Origin: CAVVFX01 sp963747535
GTDB lineage: Bacteria > Acidobacteriota > Terriglobia > Bryobacterales > Bryobacteraceae
Length of the DNA stretch: 64,000 nucleotides
NCBI GenBank assembly: GCA_963747535.1
Contig: CAVVFX010000023.1
Location: 248,001 to 312,000, forward strand
Reading direction: 5' to 3'
Below the pieces are notes generated by a model that was given only the letters and a program-made list of their open reading frames with translations, had not been told where the DNA came from and did not search any database. Below are positions 42,345 to 52,500 of this stretch, one piece after another. The position numbers were made by a program, and so were the translations under genes. Each line of letters opens with the position of its first letter. Position 1 is the first letter of the stretch.

Positions 42345-45300
42345 ATGACGGTTCCTGATTTCGGCCGGGTGATTGTCACCCGGACCGTAATTGCTTCAGT
42401 AGTGTTTGGGTTCCTGGTTTTTGCCCAGACGCCGACCGCGGTAGTCAACGGCACCGTTGTAGATCCTACCGGCGCCACCGTTCCTGATGCGCGGGTCCGG
42501 GTCGTAAATCAGGAAACCAACGTCGTAAGCGAGAAAAGCACGAGTTCGGACGGTACGTTTACCATCATCAATCTCTTGCCCGGCAACTACGTGCTCACGG
42601 TGGAGAAGAGCGGCTTCAAGAAAGTTGTACTGCCGGTATTTAAGCTCGACGTGAACCAGACGCTGACTGAGAAGATCGCGCTCGACGTGGGCGCCTCGAC
42701 TGAGACGGTGACGGTCAGCGCTGACTCGGTGGGCGTCATGCTGCAACGGGCGAGCACTGAACTGGGCACCACGATCGACGAACAGATGATGCACGAATTG
42801 CCCTTGAACGGCCGCAACTTCACGGAGTTGCTGATCCTGCAACCGGGCGTCAATCCAATCAACACGGCACAGGGCGGGAACGGCATCGGCAGCGCGGATG
42901 GCGGCAACATTGCGATTCCTAATGCCGTAGTCTACCGGCCTTCGGTGAACGGTGCAGGCAACCGGTCCAACGCGTTCTACATGGACGGGATCATCAATAC
43001 GGACGACCGGGGCGGGGGTTGGGCGATCCCGCCGATCGCGGATACCGTTCAGGAATTCAAAGTGCAGTCCCACAATAACGACGCGCAATACGGGAATGTG
43101 CTCGGCGCGGTAGTGAATATTGTGACCAAGTCGGGTACCAACCAATTTCACGGAGGGGCGTGGGAATTTGCCCGTAGCCAGATCTTCGATGCCCGCAACC
43201 CGTTCACCGGCTTCTGCTCACCAGCCAGTTGTCCCTCGACTGCCGGTAAACTGACGAGCGAGGTAAACGCGGGCCAACTCACGCCCGCGGGCGCCTCTGC
43301 GATCCTTTCGGGTACTCCTACGTCGCCGCTGGGCTACTCGGACAACGAATTCGGCGGCACCTTTGGCGGACCGATCATCCACAACAAGACCTTTTTCTAT
43401 GTTGCCTACGAAGGCTGGAGATTTTCGCAGCCGCAGAACACCTTCGCGGTGGTTCCGACTGCGCAGGAACTCGCGGGCGACTTCAGCGGCACGGTATCTC
43501 CGGAATTGATCGGGGCAGTGAATTCCAGCAAGACCGGCGTGACACCCAGTCAAATCTTCAACCCATTCGCCGAAACCGGGCCCAACTCAGCCGTGCCGTT
43601 CACTTGCGATCCAGCGGGGAATCCGATGTCCCTGCAGAATCCCGGCCTGGCTTTTGGCCAGTCAGGATACGGAATCCAGTCGTCCGGAGGGACCCCGTGC
43701 AACAAGATTCCCACCGGCCTGATCGATCAGAAGCTGGCTTCCGTGATCTCAGCGTACACTGCTGCGCAATTGAAGAACTGCGCGTTCACGCCCAATTACA
43801 CCTTTGCGGTGGACAATTGCCTGGATGCCCGCAACAAGACCGATACCAATAACAATTTCGATTTTCGGGTAGACCACCACTTTGGAGTCAAGGACAACGT
43901 GTTTGCCCGAGCCTACATGATGTGGGACACGACCACGGGAATCGTAGCAGGAACGACGTCCGTGGCGCCGAGCCCGTATCACACGTGGAATATCGGCGGC
44001 GCATGGGATCACATCTTCACGCCCAACCTGATCCTCGAAGCGCGCGGCGGCGTCAATGCCAGGCCTGTCATTGTGAATCAAACCAATCCGGCCGGCCTCA
44101 CTCCGGAGACCAGCGCGGGGTTCTCGAACCTCAGCGCGACGTCGGGCTTCTATCTGACTCCGTCGGGATATCCCAGCGTTATCGGCAATGTCGGCCCGGA
44201 ACATCGCGCGAATCCGGAGAGCGATTTCAGCAGCATGGTGACCTGGACACACGGGAAACACAACGTCCGGTTCGGCGGCGAATACCTCTACGAGAACCGG
44301 TTGGAAACCAACCAATACGAGCAGTTCAGCTCGAGCACATCGCAGACGTGCCCGACCAACGCCTCCGGGCTTTTCGCGTGCGGCAGCAATCAAGGCAACG
44401 CGCTCGCCTCGATACTGCTCGATCTTCCCTCCGCATTGACGGTAAACGTGCCGCAGTATGAGGAGGTCCATGTCAAAATGACGCCGATCGGCTTTTTCGT
44501 CCAGGATGAGTGGCACGTGCGCCCGAACCTGACGATCAATGTCGGATTGCGGTACGACTACGACCCGGCGGTCACACTGCTGGTCAGCAACGGCGAGACC
44601 GTCAACGCGCTGAACCTTCCCGCCGGGCAGTTCGTCATCGGATCGAAGCAGACCGCTGCGTACACCACGGGTTGCAGTTCACCACAGGTGCCGCCGTGCG
44701 TTCCAGGAGGCCTGTCGAGTTCCAACCCGGCATTTAACGTGAGTGTCGGCGGAGTGACGTACAACACGCTCAACAATATTGTGTTCTCGTCTGCTCAGCC
44801 AACGCTGAGGGCCATCAAAGATAATATCGGTCCCCGGATCGGCCTCGCCTGGCAGGTCCAACCGAAAACCGTTTTGCGGGTGGGCTATGGTATCTTCTAC
44901 GATCCAATTGCCTATCGCAGCCAGTACGCGGAGAACACGCTGCAAGGTTCGATCTGGCCCTGGACGCGCGGCGTCTCCGATACGCTCAATACTGCGCCTA
45001 TCGGGACGGCCGCAACTCCGACGATTGCGCCCATCTGCAACAGCGCCGCGAGCTGTGGCCCGTACGGAGGCTACGGCGTTTCTTCCGTCACCGGTCTGGC
45101 CGGGAGCAACCCGATCGTGGTGGCTCCGACGCCGTGGGGTTCCACTTTCGGCGGCTATACCAACGCGCCGGACTATACCGATCCGCGATCGCAGCAGTGG
45201 AACATCCAGATCGAGCGGCAACTGTCCGCAACCAGCATGGTTTCGGTGGGCTACGTGGGGAGCCATACGCAACGGCTCGAATGGTGCTGCAAAGCCAATT

Positions 45301-46316
45301 ACCCGCAGGGTGGTCCCTTCTGCGAGAACAATCCGGCCCAGGGGTTCACGTGTCCCACTACACCGCTGACTCCAGCGCAGATCAATCAGAAGCAATATTT
45401 ACCATTCGCAGCGCAGGGCTGGAATTATTCCGAGTCCACCGGCTTTGCGAGCTTCCATGCACTGGAGGCTCAGTACCAGAAGCGCTTCTCGCACGGGCTT
45501 CAGACGCTGGCCGCATTCACTTGGGAGAAATGCCTGGGTGACTCCAATGGCGACTTTAACGCCGAGAATGGCTCTCAAGGAGCTCCCTACGAATACTACT
45601 TCAACCCTTCGTTGTCGAAAGGGGTTTGCGCGTATGACCTGCCGAAAGTGTTCAATTGGAGCACGGTCTACCTGCTGCCGTTCGGACATGGACAACGCTG
45701 GCTGAATCACGGAATCCTCTCGCGGATCGCGGGCAATTGGGAGACCAACTACAAATTCATTGCACGCTCGGGCCAGAACTTTAACCCGAGTTGGGGCGGC
45801 GCAAGCAGTAGTTGCTCGGTAACGGTGACGACGAATTGCGTGCCGTCAACTGTTGCGGGCGTGGCCGTGACCAGTACCGATCCGGCCAATCTTTCCAATG
45901 CAGGAGGCGCCATTACGGGTTACAGCCGGCCCAGCGTTCTGCCTGGATGCAATCTGATGCCGGCGCAACAGACCGTGTCTCAGTGGTACAACCCGACGTG
46001 CTTCGTGAGCCCGGCATCCCTGGCGGTCGGTCCGGGCTATGGCTTCGGAGACGCGGCGATCGGCGGCTTGCGATCTATGCAGTTCATCAACATGGACGTC
46101 GCCCTGGTGAAGAATATCGTGATCAGAGAATCGAAAAGTCTGCAGTTCCGGGCGGAAGCATTCAATGTGTTCAACCATATGGTCCTGGGGGTTCCGGGCA
46201 CTTCGATTGCGCCCTCGTTCTCGGGTGGAAATGTCAGCTACGGCACGGCGGGCGTGATCAGCAGCATCGCCAATACGCCTCGGGAGCTGCAACTGGCGCT
46301 GAAGTTTTTGTTCTAG
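42345..46316 (+). CDS. Oar-type TonB-dependent receptor with carboxypeptidase-regulatory-like domain (2)
   Basis: About 1323 residues from ATG 42345, chosen because GGAGGG precedes it and the promoter lies between it and the earlier in-frame ATG. The signal anchor (VTRTVIASVVFGFLVFAQT) is followed by a CarboxypepD_reg-like domain (NGTVVDPTGATVPDARVRVV; LLPGNYVLTVEKSGFKKV), a plug (LPLNGRNFTELLILQPGV; NGAGNRSNAFYMDGI) and a barrel ending LALKFLF. It takes up an unknown polymer. Its stop is two bases from the next gene's ATG, so receptor and DUF5696-type protein form a unit. Confidence 0.93.
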   Translation: MTVPDFGRVIVTRTVIASVVFGFLVFAQTPTAVVNGTVVDPTGATVPDARVRVVNQETNVVSEKSTSSDGTFTIINLLPGNYVLTVEKSGFKKVVLPVFKLDVNQTLTEKIALDVGASTETVTVSADSVGVMLQRASTELGTTIDEQMMHELPLNGRNFTELLILQPGVNPINTAQGGNGIGSADGGNIAIPNAVVYRPSVNGAGNRSNAFYMDGIINTDDRGGGWAIPPIADTVQEFKVQSHNNDAQYGNVLGAVVNIVTKSGTNQFHGGAWEFARSQIFDARNPFTGFCSPASCPSTAGKLTSEVNAGQLTPAGASAILSGTPTSPLGYSDNEFGGTFGGPIIHNKTFFYVAYEGWRFSQPQNTFAVVPTAQELAGDFSGTVSPELIGAVNSSKTGVTPSQIFNPFAETGPNSAVPFTCDPAGNPMSLQNPGLAFGQSGYGIQSSGGTPCNKIPTGLIDQKLASVISAYTAAQLKNCAFTPNYTFAVDNCLDARNKTDTNNNFDFRVDHHFGVKDNVFARAYMMWDTTTGIVAGTTSVAPSPYHTWNIGGAWDHIFTPNLILEARGGVNARPVIVNQTNPAGLTPETSAGFSNLSATSGFYLTPSGYPSVIGNVGPEHRANPESDFSSMVTWTHGKHNVRFGGEYLYENRLETNQYEQFSSSTSQTCPTNASGLFACGSNQGNALASILLDLPSALTVNVPQYEEVHVKMTPIGFFVQDEWHVRPNLTINVGLRYDYDPAVTLLVSNGETVNALNLPAGQFVIGSKQTAAYTTGCSSPQVPPCVPGGLSSSNPAFNVSVGGVTYNTLNNIVFSSAQPTLRAIKDNIGPRIGLAWQVQPKTVLRVGYGIFYDPIAYRSQYAENTLQGSIWPWTRGVSDTLNTAPIGTAATPTIAPICNSAASCGPYGGYGVSSVTGLAGSNPIVVAPTPWGSTFGGYTNAPDYTDPRSQQWNIQIERQLSATSMVSVGYVGSHTQRLEWCCKANYPQGGPFCENNPAQGFTCPTTPLTPAQINQKQYLPFAAQGWNYSESTGFASFHALEAQYQKRFSHGLQTLAAFTWEKCLGDSNGDFNAENGSQGAPYEYYFNPSLSKGVCAYDLPKVFNWSTVYLLPFGHGQRWLNHGILSRIAGNWETNYKFIARSGQNFNPSWGGASSSCSVTVTTNCVPSTVAGVAVTSTDPANLSNAGGAITGYSRPSVLPGCNLMPAQQTVSQWYNPTCFVSPASLAVGPGYGFGDAAIGGLRSMQFINMDVALVKNIVIRESKSLQFRAEAFNVFNHMVLGVPGTSIAPSFSGGNVSYGTAGVISSIANTPRELQLALKFLF

Positions 46317-46318
46317 CC

Positions 46319-48334
46319 ATGCTGACCCCAATATCTTTGGCGATGGTCCTTTGTCTCGCGTGGGCCGTCCCCGCCACCGCACAAATAACCGTCTCTCACG
46401 CTGGTGGCGTCTGGACTATCCACGGTCAGAAAAACACCGTCGAGCTGAACGAACACGATCTGGCCGTGAGCGTTCACGCAGGTCCGGTCACGTGGAAGAT
46501 GGTCCCTTCTTCCTCGCAGGACATGTTGGTGAGCGCGGCCGGCGATCGCTTCCGTGTCAGGCTTGCGGATGCAGGTCATATCCAGATCGCTCCCTATGAA
46601 ACCGGCTTCAAGACCGGCGTCCGCCTGATCCTCGACCAGTTCCGCAGTACCGGCCAGCTTGCACCGGGCGCTCCCGTGGATGTGCGGCTGGTTTTGACCA
46701 TGTGCCTGGAAGGGCCGGACGAAGAACTGGTTTCAGAAGCCATGGTCAACGAGTACAGCGCGGCCGTGAAAGAACTCCGCTGGCCCACCGCGCTGGATGG
46801 ACGCGAAGTCGATTACACCGTGCTCTCCAGCGACAACGGCACATTATTACCACGCAACTGGCCCAAACCGTACCATCCGATCCAGCGCGCCGCGGGTGAT
46901 CACAGCGTCGTTCAAAGCCACCTGATCGAAACGTGGTCCATGTCCTGGTGGGGTTTTGAAAAAGGCGACGCGGCCATGATCGTTATCGTGGAGACGCCGG
47001 ACGATGCGGCCTACACGTTCCAACATCCCGCCGGCGGCCCCACCTCGATGGGGCCGAGTTGGCGGGCACAACTGGGCCGGTTCGGCTACCTGCGCAGCAT
47101 ACGCATGGGTTTCTTGCCCAAGGGCAACTATGTCGATCTCGCTAAACGCTACCGCAGGTACGTGATGGATTCGGGCCTGTTCGTTTCCCTGAACGAAAAA
47201 ATTGCGCGGCGGCCTTTAGTCCGCAACCTCATCGGGAGTCCATTCATCGGGGCCAGCGTTTTGCGGAACAAGAAACCCGGCTCAGCGACTTATGATGCCG
47301 CAAACCCGGAAAGCAACCGGCGCCTGACCACTTTCGAACAGAACATCCAGCGGTTGCAAGACCTGAAGGCGCAGGGCTGGCGGCATCTGAACGTGAGTCT
47401 CTCCGGCTGGCTTAACCAGGGATATGACCGGCAGACGCCGGATGCTCTGCCGCCTCCTCCCGAAGCCGGCGGATGGGCCGGGATGAAGGCCTTCTTCGAC
47501 GCGTGCAAGGAACTCGGCTACACGTGCTGGCTGCACGATCAGTATCGCGACTACTATACGGATGCGCCCTCGTGGAACCCCGATTTCGCCGTACACGCCG
47601 AGGACAATTTAAGCCCGCCGGATGCGTTTCCGGGTACCCGCTTCAAGGATGATTGGAAAGACGGCTACATCCCCATGATGGACCACTGGGATGGGGGCGC
47701 ACAGAGCTATCTGAACAACCGCTTCATGCTTGGCCACCTGGTCAAGAACTACCAGGAGATGTTTGATCACGGCATCCATCCACAAGGCAGTTACCAGGAC
47801 GTGTTCGGCTATATTCCACCGGACGAGGATTTCAATCCCAATCACCCCAGCAGCCGCACCGATTCGATGAACGCACGCGCGGCCGTGCTTCACTGGGCGC
47901 GAAATAACCTGGGCATCGTAGGAACGGAAGCCGGATCGGACTGGCTTGTGCCGTATGTTGACTATACAACCTCGCGCTTCAATCGCGGAGCAAACACCGG
48001 CACCGATCCCGACCATCAGGATGCGATCCCGATTCCGCTTTACGAACTCGTGTATCACGACGCTGTCGTCACCGCAGCCACGCCCAACAACCTGCGCTCG
48101 CTGCTCCACGGCAACGCTCCTCAAATGGGCTACGGAAGGGTGGATGCCAATTCGGACCAGGCACGCCGCATGGCCGCACTACACGCTCGCGTCGGATTGC
48201 GGGAGATGACCAACCACGAATTCCTGGATCCGGCAAGGCAAAAAGAGCGAACCACCTTCGCCGGCGGAACCACTGTCACTGTGGATTGGGCGTCCAATAC
48301 GGTAGAGATCAAGCCCGACGTAAGTCTGCGATAA
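46319..48334 (+). CDS. Secreted DUF5696-type, glycosidase-like protein
   Basis: 671 residues from ATG 46319, two bases after the receptor stop; the frame is open upstream inside the receptor gene but only this start gives a signal peptide (MLTPISLAMVLCLAWAVPAT). The N-terminal half is a beta-sandwich; the C-terminal half looks like a (beta/alpha)8 barrel (QDLKAQGWRHLNVSLSGWLN; ELGYTCWLHDQYRDYYTD; NLGIVGTEAGSDW). The family resembles large glycoside hydrolases of the GH101 type, with carboxylates in HDQYRDYY and GTEAGSDW as candidates. Coupling with the receptor suggests degradation or trimming of what the receptor imports. Confidence 0.72.
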   Translation: MLTPISLAMVLCLAWAVPATAQITVSHAGGVWTIHGQKNTVELNEHDLAVSVHAGPVTWKMVPSSSQDMLVSAAGDRFRVRLADAGHIQIAPYETGFKTGVRLILDQFRSTGQLAPGAPVDVRLVLTMCLEGPDEELVSEAMVNEYSAAVKELRWPTALDGREVDYTVLSSDNGTLLPRNWPKPYHPIQRAAGDHSVVQSHLIETWSMSWWGFEKGDAAMIVIVETPDDAAYTFQHPAGGPTSMGPSWRAQLGRFGYLRSIRMGFLPKGNYVDLAKRYRRYVMDSGLFVSLNEKIARRPLVRNLIGSPFIGASVLRNKKPGSATYDAANPESNRRLTTFEQNIQRLQDLKAQGWRHLNVSLSGWLNQGYDRQTPDALPPPPEAGGWAGMKAFFDACKELGYTCWLHDQYRDYYTDAPSWNPDFAVHAEDNLSPPDAFPGTRFKDDWKDGYIPMMDHWDGGAQSYLNNRFMLGHLVKNYQEMFDHGIHPQGSYQDVFGYIPPDEDFNPNHPSSRTDSMNARAAVLHWARNNLGIVGTEAGSDWLVPYVDYTTSRFNRGANTGTDPDHQDAIPIPLYELVYHDAVVTAATPNNLRSLLHGNAPQMGYGRVDANSDQARRMAALHARVGLREMTNHEFLDPARQKERTTFAGGTTVTVDWASNTVEIKPDVSLR

Positions 48335-48358
48335 ACACCCGCCAGATGAAGTGGCCTT

Positions 48359-49528
48359 TTAGAACGAGCTGTTCCAATAGGCGTGTTGTCCGATATAGCG
48401 ATCGTCCGGCAGGTTCTTGAGGATGGCGCGCTTCACGGCTAGCGGGTCCATCGCTCCCTGGCTCCGGTAGAGCACCTCGCCGTTCATCCCGAGCAGCACT
48501 GTATAGGGTACTCCGCCGCTCCAGTTCGTGCCGAAAGCGGACACCGCTTCAGCCGCGTCGTTCGTGTTCCAAAGAAGATTGGTGTTGATGGCGTGCTGTT
48601 CGTCCAGAAAAGCCTGCACCATCTTCTTCTCGTCCGGCGCGTTGATGCTTACCGTGACAATCTCGAGATCCCTCTTGCGATACATCCGCACCATCTTCTG
48701 GATCTCCGGAAACTCTTCTGTACACGGCGCGCACCACGTGGCCCAGAAATTCAACAGGATCAGCTTGCCGTTGCCGTTCTTGCGCAGGGCCTTCAGTTGA
48801 TCGGCCGAGGTGAGTTCGACCGTTACCGGCTCCTTCTCAGAAGCGCTGATCTCTTCGACGGCGCCCTTCTCCTTATAGGCCCACTTGGTCGAGCATCCCA
48901 TGGCGGGCGTGCTCTCGACCACTACCGGCTTGCCCGCGATCATCGCGTCCAATGCGTCTCGCGCTTCATGTTTAGTCACCAGTTCCTCGCGCGCGTTGTT
49001 ATCGATGCGGCCTTCATATCGCAGCTTTCTCGCGCTGTCGAACAGGAAAACGTGCGGCGTCGCGGTCGGCCCGTACTTGAGCGCAACCTCCTGCGTGGCC
49101 CCATCCGACAAGAACGGAAAGTTGAACTTGCGATAGGCGGCCCGAATCTTCATTTCCGCGAGAGTATCGCCCAAATCGGTGTGCCCCATTTCGCTGAGGT
49201 GCACGGCTTTGGGGTCGTTCGGATTGATCGCGACGAGAGTCACGTCCTTGTCCCGATAATCGGCCGCCAACTGCTTGATCCGCTTTTCGTACATCTGAGC
49301 GACCGGGCAATGATCGCACGTGAACACGATGGCCAGCACCTTTGCGGATGCATAATCGGCCAGGCTGTGCCGTTTGCCGTCAATACCCGGCAGATTGAAA
49401 TCCGGAGCTTGCGCGCCGATTTTGAGAATCGGCGGGACATCGCTAGCGTGGCTGACCTCGTCCTGCGCGAATGAAGCGGGTGCGCACAGGATCGCGATCG
49501 AAAAGAGAGCGGTACGAATGTGTTGCAT
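48359..49528 (-). CDS. Secreted protein with two thioredoxin-fold domains
   Basis: 389 residues with a signal peptide (RTALFSIAILCAPASFAQ). The N-terminal domain is a redoxin (AhpC/TSA-like) with Cys71-DH-Cys74; the C-terminal domain is TlpA/ResA-like with Cys266-AP-Cys269 in WATWCAPC. A linker with a possible extra Cys (AMGCSTKW) connects them. Periplasmic thiol-disulfide exchange is inferred, for example in cytochrome c or receptor maturation. ATG 49528 follows AAGGAGT. It is the last gene of the minus-strand run that begins with the ECF sigma factor, 19 bases after the TonB receptor. Confidence 0.9.
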   Translation of the reverse strand: MQHIRTALFSIAILCAPASFAQDEVSHASDVPPILKIGAQAPDFNLPGIDGKRHSLADYASAKVLAIVFTCDHCPVAQMYEKRIKQLAADYRDKDVTLVAINPNDPKAVHLSEMGHTDLGDTLAEMKIRAAYRKFNFPFLSDGATQEVALKYGPTATPHVFLFDSARKLRYEGRIDNNAREELVTKHEARDALDAMIAGKPVVVESTPAMGCSTKWAYKEKGAVEEISASEKEPVTVELTSADQLKALRKNGNGKLILLNFWATWCAPCTEEFPEIQKMVRMYRKRDLEIVTVSINAPDEKKMVQAFLDEQHAINTNLLWNTNDAAEAVSAFGTNWSGGVPYTVLLGMNGEVLYRSQGAMDPLAVKRAILKNLPDDRYIGQHAYWNSSF

Positions 49529-49547
49529 GTGACTCCTTAAAAAACTG

Positions 49548-52500
49548 TCACCATCCTAATCTTAGGCCGAAGCGGAAAGTCCGTTCGTCGATACCTTCAC
49601 GGCCGGTATTGGCGATGCCCAACGCCTGCATGAACGTTCCGCTGCTCACGCTGCTGGTTGGGTTGGCGTGATGCGGCGTGTTGGTCACGTTAAAGCCGTC
49701 GGCGCTGAATTTCAGGTTCATGCGCTCGGTGATGACGAAAGTGCGACTCAAGCTGTTGTCCAGATTGATCAATCCCGGTCCCCAGAGGCTATTGGTTCCG
49801 CACGTGCCGAAGTGGCCTGCCGAAGGGAGGCCGAAGGTGTTGGTGGCGTACCATTCATAGATGCCGCCGAGCTTGTTCGGTGGGCTCAGACAGTTGCCGA
49901 ACTGAGTGGAGCCGGCCGCATTCAGACTGGTATTCGAAGCGGTGACGGTGAAGGGCGTGCCGCTGCGCAGGATGCTGACCGCATTAAATTGCCAGTTGCC
50001 GAGAATCTTCCCCGCAACCCCGGTTTGCAGGTATTTCTTGCCTTTGCCGAACGGAGAATCCGCGATGATCGTGATCCCCGCGGCCTGGTGCGCGATACCC
50101 GCCAGAGCCCCGTAATTCAGGCCGAACTCATAAGGGATAGCGATCTGGCTGGAATAACCGTTGGCCTTGGCGTACGTATAAGTCATACCGATCTGAAAGC
50201 CGTGCGCGTAACGATGCTCTCCGCGCGCCTGCAGGGAATCATATTTACTGGTCCCCTGCGTGCCAACCATGTTGGTGGTAGCGGGGCGTCCATAAAGCGC
50301 GTTGAGAACTTCACCTGGGGTTCCTCCGCCGACCGGTCCCCAGTTCTCGCTCAACGTGGTTACGGGATCGATCGATCGCGTCGCCACATAGCCCGCGGAC
50401 GCGATCCAGCTCTTGATCCGCTGTTCCACCGTGAAGTTCCACGATTGCACGTAACCGCGAACATAGTTATTGTTGTCCACCGTGAAGATCCCCGCCGTCA
50501 ATGGCACCGGTACAGAGCCGGAGCTGAGATTCGGCGTAACCACCGCCGGCAGGCCCTGGCGGAGCGTTGTCGCGTAGGAATAGCTATTGGGAGCGGTCAG
50601 CGCGGTGGCCACGATGTCGGGAAAATTCTGCCGGTTGCCGAGGTCTGCTCCGTAGTTAGTGGGGTCATTGGTCAGTCCGTAGCCGGTGCGGATGACGGTC
50701 GTATCCGTCAACCGGTAGGCAACGCCCGCACGGGGAGCGAAGCGATGGCTATCCTTCGTGATCCCGCAATTTTCCGGGTTTCCGTTCTCGCCGCAGATCA
50801 CCATGGTATTCGTTGAGGGGACGAAATACTCCATGCCGCGGTTACCGCGGTTGGGGAAGGGGAAATCCTCCCAACGGGTGCCGTAGGTCACAGTCAATTT
50901 GCGGTTGACCTGCCATTGGTCGCGAATATAGAACGCGTAGATGTTCTGATAAAACTGGTACTGCGGCGGAAACAAGGTCACTTTACCCGCATTCTGCGGC
51001 AGGCCCAGAAGAAAGGAAGCGAACGCGTTGTAGTCGTTGCCGGCCGGACCACCACTGAGCTGAGTGGTTCCTTGCTCAAATTGAAAACCGCCGGCGCCGA
51101 GACAATAACCGCAGAAGGTCGCCTGGATCTGAAATTCCTGGTCACGCTGCAGATTGACTTCGACGCCGGCGCGAATGTTGTGCGTGCCTTTGATCCAGGT
51201 GACGTTGCCGACATACTCGATCTCATGGTTCTGTATATTCTGCGGCTGAAAATTGTTATAGGGTCCCAGGCCCACTTCGGGGATCTGGCCCGAACCCGTT
51301 CCGCCGAAGCCATCGATCATCAGGGCGGGCAAACCGCCGCCTTGCAACTGGGAGGACTGGGTTCCTGGAATTTGCAGCAGCGTCCAGGAGAGATTCTGGT
51401 CTAACAACGGTGGCGAGGTGAAGGCATCGTTGCGTGAGTATCCGAAGTAAGCGTCCGCTACCAGATTCGGGGTAAAGATATACGCGGCCGAGATGGTGCC
51501 GCTATAGATTTTTCCGCCCCCGACCCCGACAGCCGAGTTGGAGGGGCTGTAACCGAGGCCGCCCAGGGGACCGTACTGCTGAGGGTTGGTCCAGGAATTG
51601 TCATTCAGGCCGAAGCGCGTGAAGATGCTCAACTTTTCGGTCGGATTCCAGGTCAGCTTGGTGTCGTACTGGTTGCGATTCTGTCCGCTGACGCCAACGC
51701 TGTAGTAGTTCCTCGCGAGTCCGTAGGCGCCGGTTCCCGGGGTGTCCGGATTGGGCCATTCGTTCAGGTTCAGAAGATTCTGGATGCCGGGATCGATGCG
51801 CGACGCGGGAATAATGTTTCCAGGGAAGGCCGTGCGACCGGTACCATTGGCATTGCCCGTAAATGGATCGTAGATAGGAGTTGGAGAAGCCGCGAGAATA
51901 CCGCTCTTCATCGCCGCCGTGGGGACCTCCGAATAGAGTGCGGTCGCGGTGCGCACATACGTCCCTTCATAGCTGACAAAGTAGAACAGCTTGTTCTTCT
52001 TGATGGGTCCGCCGATGGTGGCGCCGAACTGGTTGTTGATGTACAACGGAGCCGGCTTGGTGCGATCGGCTGCCCATGCGTAGGCTTTCAGATGCTGGTC
52101 GGAGTGGTATTCGAACGCCGAGCCGTGAATCGCGTTGGATCCGGACTTGGTTTGGATATTGATCGCCGCGGCGCTCGCCATACCTTGCTCGGCATCGAAA
52201 GAATTGGTCACCACATTGACCGTTTCGATGGCCTCGAGCGCAGGCGTATACATCGGGTAGGTGCCGTTGAAATCGGTGGCGCTGGTGCCGTCGATGCGCG
52301 TGCTGTTGCCCCACCCCGAGGTGCCGTTATAGCCCACGGAAACCGCGCGTGACGGATTGGCGGCGAACGATCCGCCACTTGTCGGAGTCGCCACGCCGGG
52401 AACCATGACCGGCAGCAGCAGTTGATAATTGCGGCCGAGTGGAGTCGGAAGATCAGTGAGGCTTTTCGTGGTCAGGTCGGTGTGGACGTCGGCTTTGTCC

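Noticed and set aside
45812..46318. Upstream in-frame extension of the DUF5696-type gene
   Set aside because: It lies inside the TonB-receptor gene in another frame and would place the signal peptide 169 residues inside the protein.
48593..49474. 293-codon open frame on the plus strand
   Set aside because: Antisense to the two-domain thioredoxin protein whose CxxC motifs and signal peptide are clear.
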